Shown piece by piece: positions 50,934-62,396 of a stretch of 64,000 nt of DNA (position 1 is the first letter of the stretch; every line of letters begins with the position of its first letter). The translations under genes were made by a program, and so were the position numbers. Under the pieces are notes generated by a model. That model was not told the origin of the DNA. It ran no database searches and saw only the letters and a program-made list of their open reading frames with translations. The stretch comes from Dermatophagoides farinae (lineage: Eukaryota; Arthropoda; Arachnida; Sarcoptiformes; Pyroglyphidae), in NCBI RefSeq assembly GCF_024713945.1, contig NC_134681.1, positions 1,550,001 through 1,614,000 of the forward strand, given 5' to 3'.

Positions 50934-51616
50934 ATCATAATGATTGATTGATTGATTGAATGAATGAATAATAAAAAAAAAATAATCAGAAGAATAATTT
51001 CAGAATCAGATTTTTTCTTTTTGTTATTCATTTTCATTTTCTATTGTCTTGAATCTTTTTTTTCCAATAAAATTCATAATTCAATTTGAAACTTATGATT
51101 CTTGTTGTTATTATTATTATTATTTGGTTTGTTGATTTTTTTCTGTTTCAAAATTTTTTTCTTTTATGAACAAGCAAAAAAAAAAAATAAAGTAAGAGAT
51201 AAAGATTAATTATCATTGTTGATGAAAAAAAATTGTCTGTTTTTTTTGTATAGAATTTAAATGAAAAAATGAAATTAAATGAATATATATTTCCCTCATT
51301 GCAAATGATGAATATATATCATATTTTTATTGATAGAGCTGCCATCTTTTGGAATTTTAAGGGAAACAAAATGAAAAAAATTTTTTTTTAGATGAAACTG
51401 TTTTAGAAAAAACAAAATTCGCCAATAAAATATATTGAGATTATATAAAATTGATTGAAAATTCAATTGTTTTTTTTTGTTGTATGTGAATAAATAAATG
51501 AAGAATTGAAACATAAACAAAACTAAAAAAAAAAATCTAGATTAAATTGACTGGTCAAAAACATTGTTACGACAAAAAAAACAAAATCAGGATATTCTGA
51601 TTCAATTATTTATCTG
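50934..51616. other. Convergent intergenic region
   Basis: About 680 bp between the 3' ends of the His-rich membrane protein gene and the first paralogue. It holds the AATAAA at 51066-51071, A/T runs and a GCCATCT motif near 51341. No coding sequence seen. Confidence 0.6.
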
Positions 51617-52855
51617 TCACTGGTTTATAAGGCAATTTTTTTTTTGGGTAATTTTCTTTGCTGAATCTGTTTGACTAGAATAATTTTTCGTTCGTTTTGA
51701 TCGTCCAGTTGATGATTTAGTAGCCATTAATGTTTCAGCTTTTGTAGAACGATTTTTTTGCGTACTTTTTGTCTTCTTCGTTTCTTTTGGTTTTTTACCC
51801 GATGATGATACAGCTTTTGAAGAACGACTTTTTTGCGTACTTTTTGTCTTTTTCGGTTCTTTTGATTTTTTGTTCGATGATACAGATTTTGAAGAATTTT
51901 TTCGAACACTTTTTGTCGTTTTTGTTTCACTTGATTTACCATTCAATGATCCAGCAGCATTCTTACGATTAACCGATTGTCGTTTAATACCAGATGACTG
52001 ATTTGATTGAAGACAATTGATTGAAGTTTTTTGCCGAGTAACTCGTTTACATTTTTCAACTTTCTGTTTTGTTGAACCAGAAGGCACATTTTTTTGGACA
52101 ATTTGAGCTGATTTCCGTGATTCAGTTTCTGAATGACAACTTTTTGACGATTTTGGTATGAAATTCAACGTTTTGAACATTGGAGCATGGTTTGGATTCT
52201 CTGAAATTGACAACTTTCGTTGTACAAATACTTGTGGTTTTGATTGATCCTGAAATTTGAGATTTGTTTTGAAAGTTGTTTGATGTTGAAACGATTGAGA
52301 TTGCTCTTTGATCGATCCATCATTTGTTGCACAATTTGGATACTTTGAATAATCACTCAACAATAAACATTTGAAATCACGTGGTTCCAGATAATAAAGC
52401 CAAGTTGATTTTGAGGCGAAAAATTTTGTTTTCCATTCTGATGGTAGATGAGGCCAATTACAGATTAATCGTGGCCATTTCAAAAGACGACCAGTTACAT
52501 AGAACATTTCTCGTAATATTTCTGGACGATATGAACGAATTTTGAATTGATCTATATCCCAATATTCTAATGGATAACGTTTAACAACTGGAGTAGATGG
52601 TAAAGGTGATGACCAGAACAGACAATGTTGACTATACTTTTTTGTGGCAGGTTCTTTTACAAAACAATAGAGAAAGATTTCAACTGGATATCCTTCATAG
52701 ACAGCCAAACGGATCAAATGTTTTGATCGTAATGGACCGTCTAAATCAAATGTACAGCTTAAAACTTTTTCACATTTTTCACAACGAAATGTGAATTGAT
52801 TAAGAAAAAGAAGCCATTTCTTTTTATGATCATCATACATTTTTATTTTCTCCAT
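51617..52855 (-). CDS. Unrecognised Cys-domain protein, paralogue A, with a Lys/Ser-rich H1-like tail
   Basis: A single open exon of 412 aa. The first 170 or so residues align with the neighbour at 53808-54989: KW..F...F.F.CEKC (about 13-29), SKHLIRLAV..GYP.E.F.YCFV, QHC.F, a YWD.D..IR segment, RLLK.PR and a YYL...D..CL end. A CxxC pair followed by YC and HC suggests a zinc-binding fold, which is inference. The C-terminal half is very basic, with about three imperfect copies of a 24-25 residue unit (KKTKSTQK.RS.KA), like histone H1-type tails, so nuclear or DNA-associated function is possible. A splice donor (53110/53109) shared with the paralogue suggests a 5' UTR intron upstream of the start at 52855. 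No family recognised; probably lineage-specific. Confidence 0.78.
   Translation of the reverse strand: MEKIKMYDDHKKKWLLFLNQFTFRCEKCEKVLSCTFDLDGPLRSKHLIRLAVYEGYPVEIFLYCFVKEPATKKYSQHCLFWSSPLPSTPVVKRYPLEYWDIDQFKIRSYRPEILREMFYVTGRLLKWPRLICNWPHLPSEWKTKFFASKSTWLYYLEPRDFKCLLLSDYSKYPNCATNDGSIKEQSQSFQHQTTFKTNLKFQDQSKPQVFVQRKLSISENPNHAPMFKTLNFIPKSSKSCHSETESRKSAQIVQKNVPSGSTKQKVEKCKRVTRQKTSINCLQSNQSSGIKRQSVNRKNAAGSLNGKSSETKTTKSVRKNSSKSVSSNKKSKEPKKTKSTQKSRSSKAVSSSGKKPKETKKTKSTQKNRSTKAETLMATKSSTGRSKRTKNYSSQTDSAKKITQKKNCLINQ
51756..51940 (-). repeat. Coding tandem repeat, about 75-bp unit
   Basis: Two close copies with an offset of 75 bases (GCGTAC landmarks at 51760 and 51835) and a third, diverged copy near 51903 encode the Lys/Thr/Ser units KETKKTKSTQK and KEPKKTKSTQK in paralogue A. 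The unit length is a multiple of three, so copy number could vary without breaking the frame. Confidence 0.75.
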
Positions 52856-53807
52856 TGATAGATTCTTCTTTCAATTGATAATTAGTCTAGTTGATAAATT
52901 TAAAAAAAAACATTAAATTATCATCAATATAAATTATTAAAAAATTCATACGGTCCAAAATGATGAAATTTGAGATGTTCCAAAGCGGACTGTGAACAAA
53001 AAATAATGTCCTTAATTAAGATGTTTTGAAATTTGAAAATAAAACATTTCGTAACAATCATTATGTTTATTGTTGATTTAAAAAAAAAATGAGATTTCAT
53101 GTAAACTTACCCAAAAAAATGGACAGATGAGATAGAATCAAATGAAGATTGATCGATAATTTTTCTAATCAATTAATATGCAAAGATGGAACAATTGATG
53201 GAAAACTTTTTTGACAAATTTGAAATAAAAAAATCAATTTCAAAGCCAAAACAACTGTTGCATTATGATTATTGATTTAATATTATATCAAATAGGCAAA
53301 TGGTTGTTTCAATAAATTATTAATCGGGAAAAAAAGTGGACGCCATATAATAATAATAATAATGAATGATCAATGCTAGTGGCATGATATAATGATAAAA
53401 GCCAATCAATTTAACCCATAATAGACATGCGTTGTAGTAAAAAAAAACAAAAAAAAAACAAAAAAAAATTCTCTCTTCATTCCTTTTTTTCAACGTATTT
53501 TTATTTTTTCTATTGACCGGTGTCGGCGGGAAAGCATAACATAGATGTATGTGTTGTAATGTATGTGTGTGTGTTTGTGTGTATGTCTTTGTTTTTGAAA
53601 TTTGAGGATGCATTACATAATGAAGCACAAAGTTATTTAACACCACCACCTACAATTATTTTATCGAACTAAATTATTCAATATAGCATTAAAAATTGTG
53701 TGAAATATATTTAATTGAAAAAAATCATGATTGACAAACACTGATCAATGGATTGTCCGGGTTTTTGTCTGGGAAAAGTTATGGTAAGTCTAACTCTAAC
53801 TGTTAAT
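52856..53807. other. 5' flank of paralogue A and 3' flank of paralogue B
   Basis: Segments here recur about 2.1 kb further right, upstream of paralogue B: a GGGTAAGT donor (minus strand, 53110), ACAACTGTTGCA (53251), GGACGCCAT (53338), ACATGCGTTGT (53425) and a diverged segment near 53515-53545. It is therefore the duplicated 5' region of paralogue A, probably with a 5' UTR exon, intron and promoter. The remainder up to 53807 is the 3' side of paralogue B. Confidence 0.6.
53110..53120 (-). other. Candidate 5' UTR splice donor of paralogue A
   Basis: The minus strand reads TTTTGG|GTAAGTTTAC with the junction at 53111/53110. The same sequence, TTTTGG|GTAAGTTGAC, lies upstream of paralogue B at 55092/55091. 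Shared position and sequence in otherwise diverged flanks support a real 5' UTR intron. The acceptor was not fixed. Confidence 0.5.
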
Positions 53808-54989
53808 CTATCGATTTGTATTGGATTGTTGTTGTTGTTGTTGTTGTCCATCGGATGTACTAATTATTATTTCATTGGCCATCGAATTATTAGAATCGAT
53901 TTGTGTAGTAGTTGGAATTAATCGTCGTAATTTGGAAGGATCATTACAAAATGTAGAAAATACTTGATCCATTGCTGTTTGTAAGATGGTCATATCTGAA
54001 CGACAATGATGAAAAATTTTCATTAGACTATCAACTAATGAATCTTTCAATTTTTGGTCTTCATTCATTTTTCGGCTACGTTTAATTGATTTTTTTCCAA
54101 TACGAGATGATGATGGTTTTGATTCATTTGACGAATCTTGGTTCATAGTTTTTTGATCTCGTTTCATATCATTACACACTGATGTAGAAGATGCTGTATG
54201 AAGATTTTTCTTATCATTTTCAGCTACATTTGTTCGATTCAACAATGATTGTGGTCGTTTTGATCCAATTAATTGTGCATAATTTTTTGGATCATATGGA
54301 ATTGTTCGACTTTTCAATAATTTTGGCAGGCTTGGTTTGATAATAGGCAGTTTTGTTGAGTTTGTTTGTGCAGATATTTCTGGAACACAAGGAACTTTTG
54401 AAGTTTTTCGTTTTATAAACGATTGCGATTTTTCTGATTCCGAATTTGAATTTGTTGCAGTAACCAATTGGAATCGACAAGATTCTGTGTTTGATTCACA
54501 AATGCATAAACATTCTAGATCAATTGAATCAAGATAATATTTGCAATTTGATCTAAAAATGGCCTTTGATTCATCGGGACAGCTCCATAATGATCGTGGA
54601 CATTTCAAAAGACGTTCGGTTATGTTCACCATTTCAGGCAATGTTTGTGGCAAACGTTGACGAATATTAGCATCATCCATGTCCCAATAGATTAATGGCT
54701 CATAATTTCCATAAACAATTCTTGATAAAGAAGATGAAGCCATAAAAGTACAATGCTGATAATTGATTGGGAAACTTTTTTTATTGAATGTTTTACCAAC
54801 AAAACAATAAAAAAATAATTCCATCGGATAACCATTACAAACGGCTAAACGGATCAAATGTTTTGATAATGATGATGAATTGCCATCATTCGTATCAATT
54901 GATTCGTCACATTTTTCACAATGAAAAATGAATCGATCAATGAAATTACGCCATTTAGTAGATTCTTTATTCTCAAGACAATCGGACAT
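53808..54989 (-). CDS. Unrecognised Cys-domain protein, paralogue B
   Basis: A single open exon of 393 aa, tandem to and in the same direction as paralogue A. The N-terminal 170 or so residues carry the shared domain: KWRNFIDRFIFHCEKC, SKHLIRLAVCNGYPMELFFY, YQHCTF, IYWDMDDANIRQ, ITERLLKCPRS and KYYLDSIDLECL. The C-terminal part differs from paralogue A: it lacks the H1-like repeats, is Ser/Asn-rich with a basic patch (RIGKKSIKRSRKM), then has a possibly helical segment (SLMKIFHHCRSDMTILQTAM) and ends in Gln, Ser and Asn residues. A shared domain with diverged tails suggests duplication followed by divergence. No function is assigned; a zinc-binding role for the CxxC pair is inference. The candidate 5' UTR intron donor is at 55091. 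Confidence 0.78.
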   Translation of the reverse strand: MSDCLENKESTKWRNFIDRFIFHCEKCDESIDTNDGNSSSLSKHLIRLAVCNGYPMELFFYCFVGKTFNKKSFPINYQHCTFMASSSLSRIVYGNYEPLIYWDMDDANIRQRLPQTLPEMVNITERLLKCPRSLWSCPDESKAIFRSNCKYYLDSIDLECLCICESNTESCRFQLVTATNSNSESEKSQSFIKRKTSKVPCVPEISAQTNSTKLPIIKPSLPKLLKSRTIPYDPKNYAQLIGSKRPQSLLNRTNVAENDKKNLHTASSTSVCNDMKRDQKTMNQDSSNESKPSSSRIGKKSIKRSRKMNEDQKLKDSLVDSLMKIFHHCRSDMTILQTAMDQVFSTFCNDPSKLRRLIPTTTQIDSNNSMANEIIISTSDGQQQQQQQSNTNR

Positions 54990-57358
54990 GTTTTTTTTGG
55001 ATGATTTTCGTTTTTAGATGATAATAAATTCTTGTCATTAAATGAAATGAAAGCAATAAAAATTGAGCTATTTTTTACATTGTCAACTTACCCAAAATTG
55101 ATAATCTTGGATTATCGAATGAAAACAAAAAAAAAATTGAATTCAACTGGTATGCAAAAATTGTGTCTATTGTAATACACTGGACAATATTTATCGTTTG
55201 CAGTCATTAAAAGACTGATGAAAAAAATGAAATAAAATTTTATTTTTATAAGTGAATTGAAGAAATTTGAGAATACAAAGATAAACAAAACAAAACAACA
55301 ACAACAACAACAACAACAACTACAAACAAGATTGACAACTGTTGCACTGATTCAAACACAGGGAATAACTGAATTTCGAAATGATCACCAAGCCAAATAG
55401 TAACAAATTGGCAACAATTAAATTGATTTTAACAAAATCCTGGTAACCGACAATAGTTCAGTGAATGAATTGAAAACTGGACGCCATGATGATGATGATG
55501 ATGATGATGGTGATGTAAATGATGATAACGATAGTAGTAGTAAAACAAAATATAAAAACATTGATATTTTTTTTTTTTTGGTTTCTGTTTTGGACATGCG
55601 TTGTTTGTAATTGAAAATTTAAATGGAAATTGAAAGAGAAAAAAAAATTCATGCTATGACCGTCGCGTGTTAGCATTCACATCTGGTTGCCAATGGGTGT
55701 ACAGATACACCTAATACAACTGATGTTTGTTTTATTTTTGGTGGAATAAATCCACAGAATTTATATGGATACGTCCTTCGGTCCGATCATATTATTATTT
55801 TAAGATATGGGTAACCAAAATATGTGTGTGTAAGTGTCCGTAATTTTTTTTCTTTTATTGAAAGATTTATCACCTACCATTTAAATGTGATGGATTTATA
55901 TAAACAAACAAGGTGAAAAAAAATGGTCGAGATTCAAAGGAAAAAAAACATGAAACAATTATCATCTTGAATTGGTCATTATTTTTATTTGACAGAGATG
56001 GCTAGTAGCTGTTTGTTTGTTTGTTTTGCTTTTGTTTTGTGTTCCCATTATCATAATGGTCTTGATTTGTTTTGATTGTAAATTACTTACTTGCTGTATG
56101 GAAAAAAAACCAATTATCCATTCCGGTTAAACATTGGATATCCAGATGTTTATGTTTATTTTTGTTTTCATATTTCATTTTATTAGATGTAAATGATGAT
56201 TATTGTCTAGCAATTAAAAATTATTATTATTGTGATCTAATGATAATGATGATATTGATCACCAACACAATATTTTATTGATATTGATCAATGATTTTTT
56301 GTTTCTACATTTCTACACATGTCACACAACATGCATACATTTTGCAGCCAATCATCATCATTTTTATGATTATTGCACATGATGATGATGAAAAAGTAGT
56401 AACGTTACGCCAAACCGATCGCAAAGATTGAGTGAAGCAAAAGAAAAGTATCGATTTGAGTATCGATCAACACAAACACATGAGCACATGAACACACACA
56501 CACACACAGGCGTAAATAAAATGAATGAAAAAATCAACTATATAAACAACAGGAGGAGCAAAAATGATGAGAAAAACTTCACTTCTTTTTTAAACATTAT
56601 AGGTGAATATATAACAATCAAAAAAAAGCTAAAAAAAACTTGAAGGACAAACACACAACAAACACTTACCTGTTGATTGAAACAAGAAAAGCAGTATCAA
56701 CAAGTATTTCAAAAAAAAAAGATGGAGCTAATGATTTCAACAGCTAAGCAACAGACGAATCAATCAAGACTGGTTTGGACCATTCCGGACAACCATTTTC
56801 TACGAATCGATTTATCAATCTGAACAATCTGATCACGTGAATCATGATGTGTGTGTGTGATCTATATACCAACCATTTCATCATGACAACCACAACGAAT
56901 TGTTTGCAAAAAAAATGAACATTAATTTTTTCTTCGTTTCGTTGTTATTATGGCCACATTTTTCTTTATTGGCCATTATAAGAAAAAAAACCACGAATGA
57001 AAATTTATTATACAAAAACTAACCAAAATAAAGTAAAAAAAATATGCCATTTTGATGTTTGTTTTCATTTCATTTTTTTTTTTTTTTTTTGGTTCGTTCG
57101 TTCCGTTTATAGTCGTTAGATCTCGTCGTTTGCATATTGCAAATCAGCCAAATCCAATGCCATTTATTCAGTACACAATTGTATGGTTACAATTTCAAAT
57201 TATGGTTTTTTTATGGTTGTTTCTTACCAAATAAATTCCCAAGAATTCATTCATCCAATCGAAAACAAAACAAAACAAAAAAATTATTTCTTCTTACTCG
57301 ACTCTACTTTCTCGAACAATTTTCAGTTTTGTTGTTGTTGTTATTGTTGTTGTCGTTG

Positions 57359-57389
<31 letters not shown>

Positions 57390-58526
57390 ATAAAAATCCA
57401 AATTGAACACAAAATTATTGTTTTTACATTTCATTATCATCATTTATTGATAAATAAATAAATAAATAAAAAACAATGATGATAGTGGGTGTGGGTGTGT
57501 GTGAAAAAAGGCTTTAAAATGTAAATGGAGAGAGAGAGAGAGAAAATCAATTTTTTAATAATAATAATAATCATAATAATCAATCTCAATCAATAATTAA
57601 AAATCGAAACAAACAAAAAAAAAATAGAACAAATAAATATTTCTTTCAAAATGAATAAGAGAAGAGGAAGAGGAAGAGGAAGTGGAAGAAGAAGAAGAAG
57701 AAAAAACAAAATGAAATAAAATAATTAATCATCATCATCATGATCATGAATGACAATAAAAGTGAAATGAAAAATGAAAAACAAACAAACAAACAAATAT
57801 AGTTGAAAAAAGGGACACATAATAATAAGTAAATAAACAGAAAAAAAAATGAGCAACTTCCAATAGTATATGATGATGATGATGATTCACAACAAATAAT
57901 GTGTGTGTGTGTGTGTGTGTGTAGTGTTGTTTTTTTTTAATTTTTAAAAAATAAACAGAAAAAAAAATTCAGCTGATGATCAGGTTCAGAATGGATTGTT
58001 GCAAAAGATGTGTATAATGATAATCATGATGATGATGATGATGAATATGAAAAAAAAAATTTTAGAGAAAAAGAATGTGAAAAAAATGATGATCACATCT
58101 GAAAGTCTTTTTTTTTGTTTTGTTTTGTTTTGTTTATTTGAGAAAATATAAATTTCTTCTTCTTCACAAGTATAATGGGTTGTTAATGTTGATTTTGTTG
58201 TTGTTGTTGTTGTTTTGAATATTAAACAATTATAATGAATGAATAATAATAAAAATATAATAATTCTATATATAATTTGAAAGAATGAATGAAAAAAATT
58301 ATGGCCACCAAATTAATTAATTAATTTTTTTTGTATTTAAAAATGATGGATAATTACGATGACGATGATGATTATGATGATGATGATGAATATTGAGCCA
58401 TATTTTATATTGAGTTTGTTATATTTGATGAGAATTGAAAATAAAAAAAATTGAATTAACAATTTGGCAACCGAAACAAACAAAATCAATCAATAGCCAT
58501 CAGCAATAGAAATTTGATTTCAAAAA
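54990..58526. other. 5' flank of paralogue B and intergenic region to the SLMAP 3' end
   Basis: The first 700 bases repeat landmarks of the paralogue A flank (donor at 55091, ACAACTGTTGCA at 55335, GGACGCCAT at 55479, ACATGCGTTGT at 55594). Beyond that it is A/T runs, CA/TG repeats (57360-57384, 57901-57921), (GGAAGA)n, (ATG)n and AAACAAAC repeats. A minus-strand AATAAA at 58133-58138 could serve SLMAP. A short open frame ending at 57234 was considered and rejected. Confidence 0.55.
57659..57702. repeat. (GGAAGA)n / GAA minisatellite
   Basis: Imperfect tandem GAGGAA and GAAGAA units, purine-only on the plus strand, which could adopt a triplex-type structure. Confidence 0.8.
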
Positions 58527-61500
58527 TCATAAACCAAATGTTCCCGTTATAAATGACAATGGTTGATATAATACCAATACAAAACAGACAAATATGACGA
58601 ATAAAGGCAATACGGCGATACCAAGTGACTGGATTTAGTTTATAATAATAATAAAAAAAAATTCGTTTTATCAGATAATATCAAAAAAAGACAATAAATT
58701 TAGCACATTTAAAATGAACACACCCACACCCACACACACACACACCACTTACCACTTGATTCTGTAATGATAATAAATCATGTTTTTCTTTCAATGATTC
58801 AATCTCTTGATTCAAACATTCATTATTGGCCATCAATATTTGATTTCGTTGTATTAATTTGTCCATTTTTTTCATTAAAATCTAATTTTTTTAAATGGAA
58901 AAAAAAAATTTTTTGGTCAAGATAAACACATTTTAAATCATATCGTTAATCATATATCTAACCTGATCAATATTATCACAATCAATTTGTTCATCATTTT
59001 GAATGGCTACTGTTTCATCGCCATCATCATCTTCAACATCAATGGCCATTGTTAAATGCTTCAACATTAACATTTTCGATGATGATGATGTTTGCTGTTG
59101 TTGTAAATCTTCATTATTCTGTGTTGTGGCCATCAATAATTTCGGTTCAATTTGTTGTTGTTCAACTTGTATTGATTTTTCCAATTTCAATATGTTGTTG
59201 ATTGATCCGTCGTTTGTTTGATGTTCACGATTAGATTCTTGTAATTGAATATGTAAACATTGAATATCACATTTTAATTTATTATTCTCATCGATTTGTT
59301 GTTGTAATGATTCATTCTGTTGACGTAGTAAAGAAGAACATTGTTGATTTTTTCTTTGTAAATTTTTGACTATCTCATCAATAATTGATTGCACCCTAAT
59401 TATCGTCGTATCCATTGATTTTAATTTCTCATCAATTAAATCATCAATCATCGACAATTGTTTTACAATTGATTGATTACAAATTTCCATTTGTTCATAA
59501 TGATTTAATAGGAAATTTTTAACTTGTTCATATTGTTTTGGTTCGATTGATGTTGAATCTGTAGTTTTTTAAAAAGGAAAACAAAACAAAACAAAATAAT
59601 ATAATCATTAGAAATTTTGGCACGAAAAACAGAAAGAAAACTATATTGTTAAACATACCTCTAACATCGACTGATTCATTCCGATAATCTGTTTGTGTTT
59701 GTTGATGATTTTCAGATAATTTTCGCACTTGTTTTTCATCATCTACATCTATCATTGTCTGAACATTTTGATCCAACATAATCGGTAGAATTGTATTCGT
59801 TGATGTGGTTGATTTTTTCACTGCTACCACTTGTTGCTGCATTTGTTGACCACTATTGTTGGCAAATTTTTGCTGTTTCAATTTCATATCTTCATCTTCC
59901 AAACGTTTCATTTTGGCCATTAGTTCATCTTTTTCTTTTTTTAATTTATCACAATTTTGTGCCAAACATTTCAACTCTTTAACATTAGAATCTAATGATT
60001 CCTGTAATAAACGACATTCATCAATTTTGGCATTTAATCTCGTTTTGGCTGTTTGTAGATTTGTTTCTGTTAGAATCTTATTTTCCAATGCTTTCTGTAA
60101 TGAACATTTAGATTCTTGTTCAAATTTTTCCTTATCGGCAATCAATTTTAAATTATTCTGTTTGAGCGCTTCAATAATGGATGATTCTGGTGAATCACGA
60201 TTTTTTGCAATCAAACATACTTCAAGCTGTGCTTGTAATGTTTGTATACGGCTTAAGAAACGATCCTCTTCAACCAATGATCGCCAACCATTTTTAGCTG
60301 AATCAAGTGCTTCTTTCATTATTTGTCGTGTAGAATCTAATTGTTGTTCCAATAATCTTTGTTTCTGTACTGATTGATGTATTTGACAAACAAGATCAAT
60401 TAATTGACTAGGCGGTATCTGTATAGATGAATTTGGATAATTGAGTAAAAATTGTCTGTCACCATCATCAAAACAACCATCAGCTAATAGACGATGATTA
60501 TGATCTTTTGTTGCTTCCGTACCATCAGGATGAAATAAACGTATAGTTGCTATAACACAGCTATGAACATTTTTCTTTTCAGTCACTTCAACACCAAATT
60601 GTATACAATCACCAGAATAAACAACTTGAGGTAATGAACGTTCATTTGTTGTGGATAAACGATGTCCATTGACAAATGTACCATTTGAACTACATGTATC
60701 TTTCAGGTAAAACTGATTAATCAATAAAAACAGAAAAAAATTAAATGATTAAATTAAAAAAAAAATGATGACAGTGAATTAAACAAAATTACACAAACTA
60801 TACCTTTCCATCTTCATACCAGAATAAGGCATGATTACGTGATAAAACTTTACAATCAAAAATAGCATTATTTAATGATGTCGATGTTCTACCAATCGAA
60901 CGGCCAACTTTTGCCTTTTGTGTAGCTAATGATATACGTCTTTCAATAAAATGACAAGAATTTTCTTTCTTTGTCAATATAATAATTGGCTCACCAAATG
61001 ATTGATGATTTGTATGATTCACATTTAAAATTGATGTTGATGATGATGATGATGACGGCGAGGATGATGTTGAATTTGTCGTATCAATATTTTCAACATA
61101 TGATGCTGATGTATTGTCATTCGTTGTTGTTGTTGCTGTTGTTGATGATGATGATGATTGTGGTGAAACTGATATCGAATTCGTTGTTGTAGCTGTGTCT
61201 ATTGTCGATAATGATTGTTCTGTGATTGGCATTAAACGACTAGATTTTGTAAATATTGTTGATGAATCATTTAATGGTATTGATGTATTTGCAGTCTGAA
61301 CGGATTCAATCATTGTTGTATTTGATAATTTATTATTTAAATCAACAAATATTGGCGATGTATTTGGTTGTTGCTGTTGTATTGGCGATGATGATGATGA
61401 TTCTATTGATGAATCACCATTTATAATCACATTTAAATTCTGATTTTGACGATTATTATTATTTATAATGGCAGCATTTTTTATTTTCGAATAATTTTCA

Positions 61501-62396
61501 TCATTACTTGTTGCTGTCGTTGTCATTTTCGATGATACAGGACCATTAATCATGAATGTGGTCATTTTTTGTTTCAAATTATTTGGATATGATTGATATT
61601 GTTCAATAATCATTTTTTTATCATCATCATCACCATCACCATCATTATCATTATCGATATTTTTAATATCAATAAAACGTGTCATATTTTTTTCAATTCT
61701 AAAACGATCATTATTATTATTATAATGTGGATGATGATGATAAAAACGATCATTTGGATCCGGTATTTTACGATTAGATTTTAATGTACGATCAGCATCA
61801 TCATCATCATCATCATCATCATCTTCATTATCATAGTCATCATTGTCTTTATCAATTGAATAATTTTCTTGATCACAGCTATTTATATTCACCTTATTTG
61901 GATGATCGATATTATTCACATTATTATTATTATGATTCGTAACAAATGTTTGCATTGATAATAAATTATTCTTGCCTATTATTGGTTTCGTTGATGATGT
62001 TGATGAATTTAAATTTCCAACCGGTACAGAAATCACAGTACAACGATCATTATCATCATCATCATCATTTTCAATTGATGAATTTGATGATAATTCTTGA
62101 TCAATAGTAATACCTGGATAATGATCGATTAGGACATCATTTTCATCAACTTCAACATCAGCCGAAGAAGAAATGATGAATGTATTATCACCATTATTCA
62201 CCAATAAAGAATTTGCATCATCTTCAATCATTTTGTTGTTACAGGTATTCATTATTGAAACAGTACCATTCGATGCTGCTACTGTTGTTGTCGATGATGA
62301 CGATAATGAGTTTGGTTTTAACAATTCTGTATCGATCTTTTGTCCATTTGTATTCGATTTCATCAAGTTTGATGTTAATGGTGGCGATGAAGACAT
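58527..62396 (-). CDS. SLMAP: SLMAP homologue: FHA domain, coiled coil, C-terminal membrane anchor (5 exons)
   Basis: Exons, in transcript order: 62396-60804, 60712-59659, 59558-58963, 58881-58753, 58628-58527, joining in frame to 1157 aa. An FHA domain spans about 470-590: KVGRSIGR, FDCKVLSRNHALFWYEDGK, FYLKDTCSSNGTFVNG and GDCIQFGVEVTE match SLMAP closely, including the Arg, Ser and Asn residues of the phosphothreonine pocket. Long coiled coils follow (about 640-1110), and exon 5 supplies a hydrophobic tail anchor (SLGIAVLPLFVIFVCFVLVL). SLMAP is the adaptor of STRIPAK that binds phosphorylated Hippo/MST kinases and places the complex on membranes. Oddity: in known SLMAP the FHA domain starts near residue 1, but here an open, in-frame, Ser/Thr/Asn/Asp-rich extension of about 460 residues precedes it. 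Initiation at a downstream ATG cannot be excluded. Confidence 0.93.

Noticed and set aside
57052-57234. Open frame ending SRRLHIANQPNPMPFIQYTI and beyond, after a TTTATAG acceptor-like site
   Set aside because: Could be a terminal exon, but it starts in poly-T, has no upstream exon and no known family. Left as unresolved rather than annotated.
59856-60377. 173-codon plus-strand open frame
   Set aside because: It is the antisense shadow of the SLMAP coiled-coil exon, whose frame, splice sites and family match are clear.
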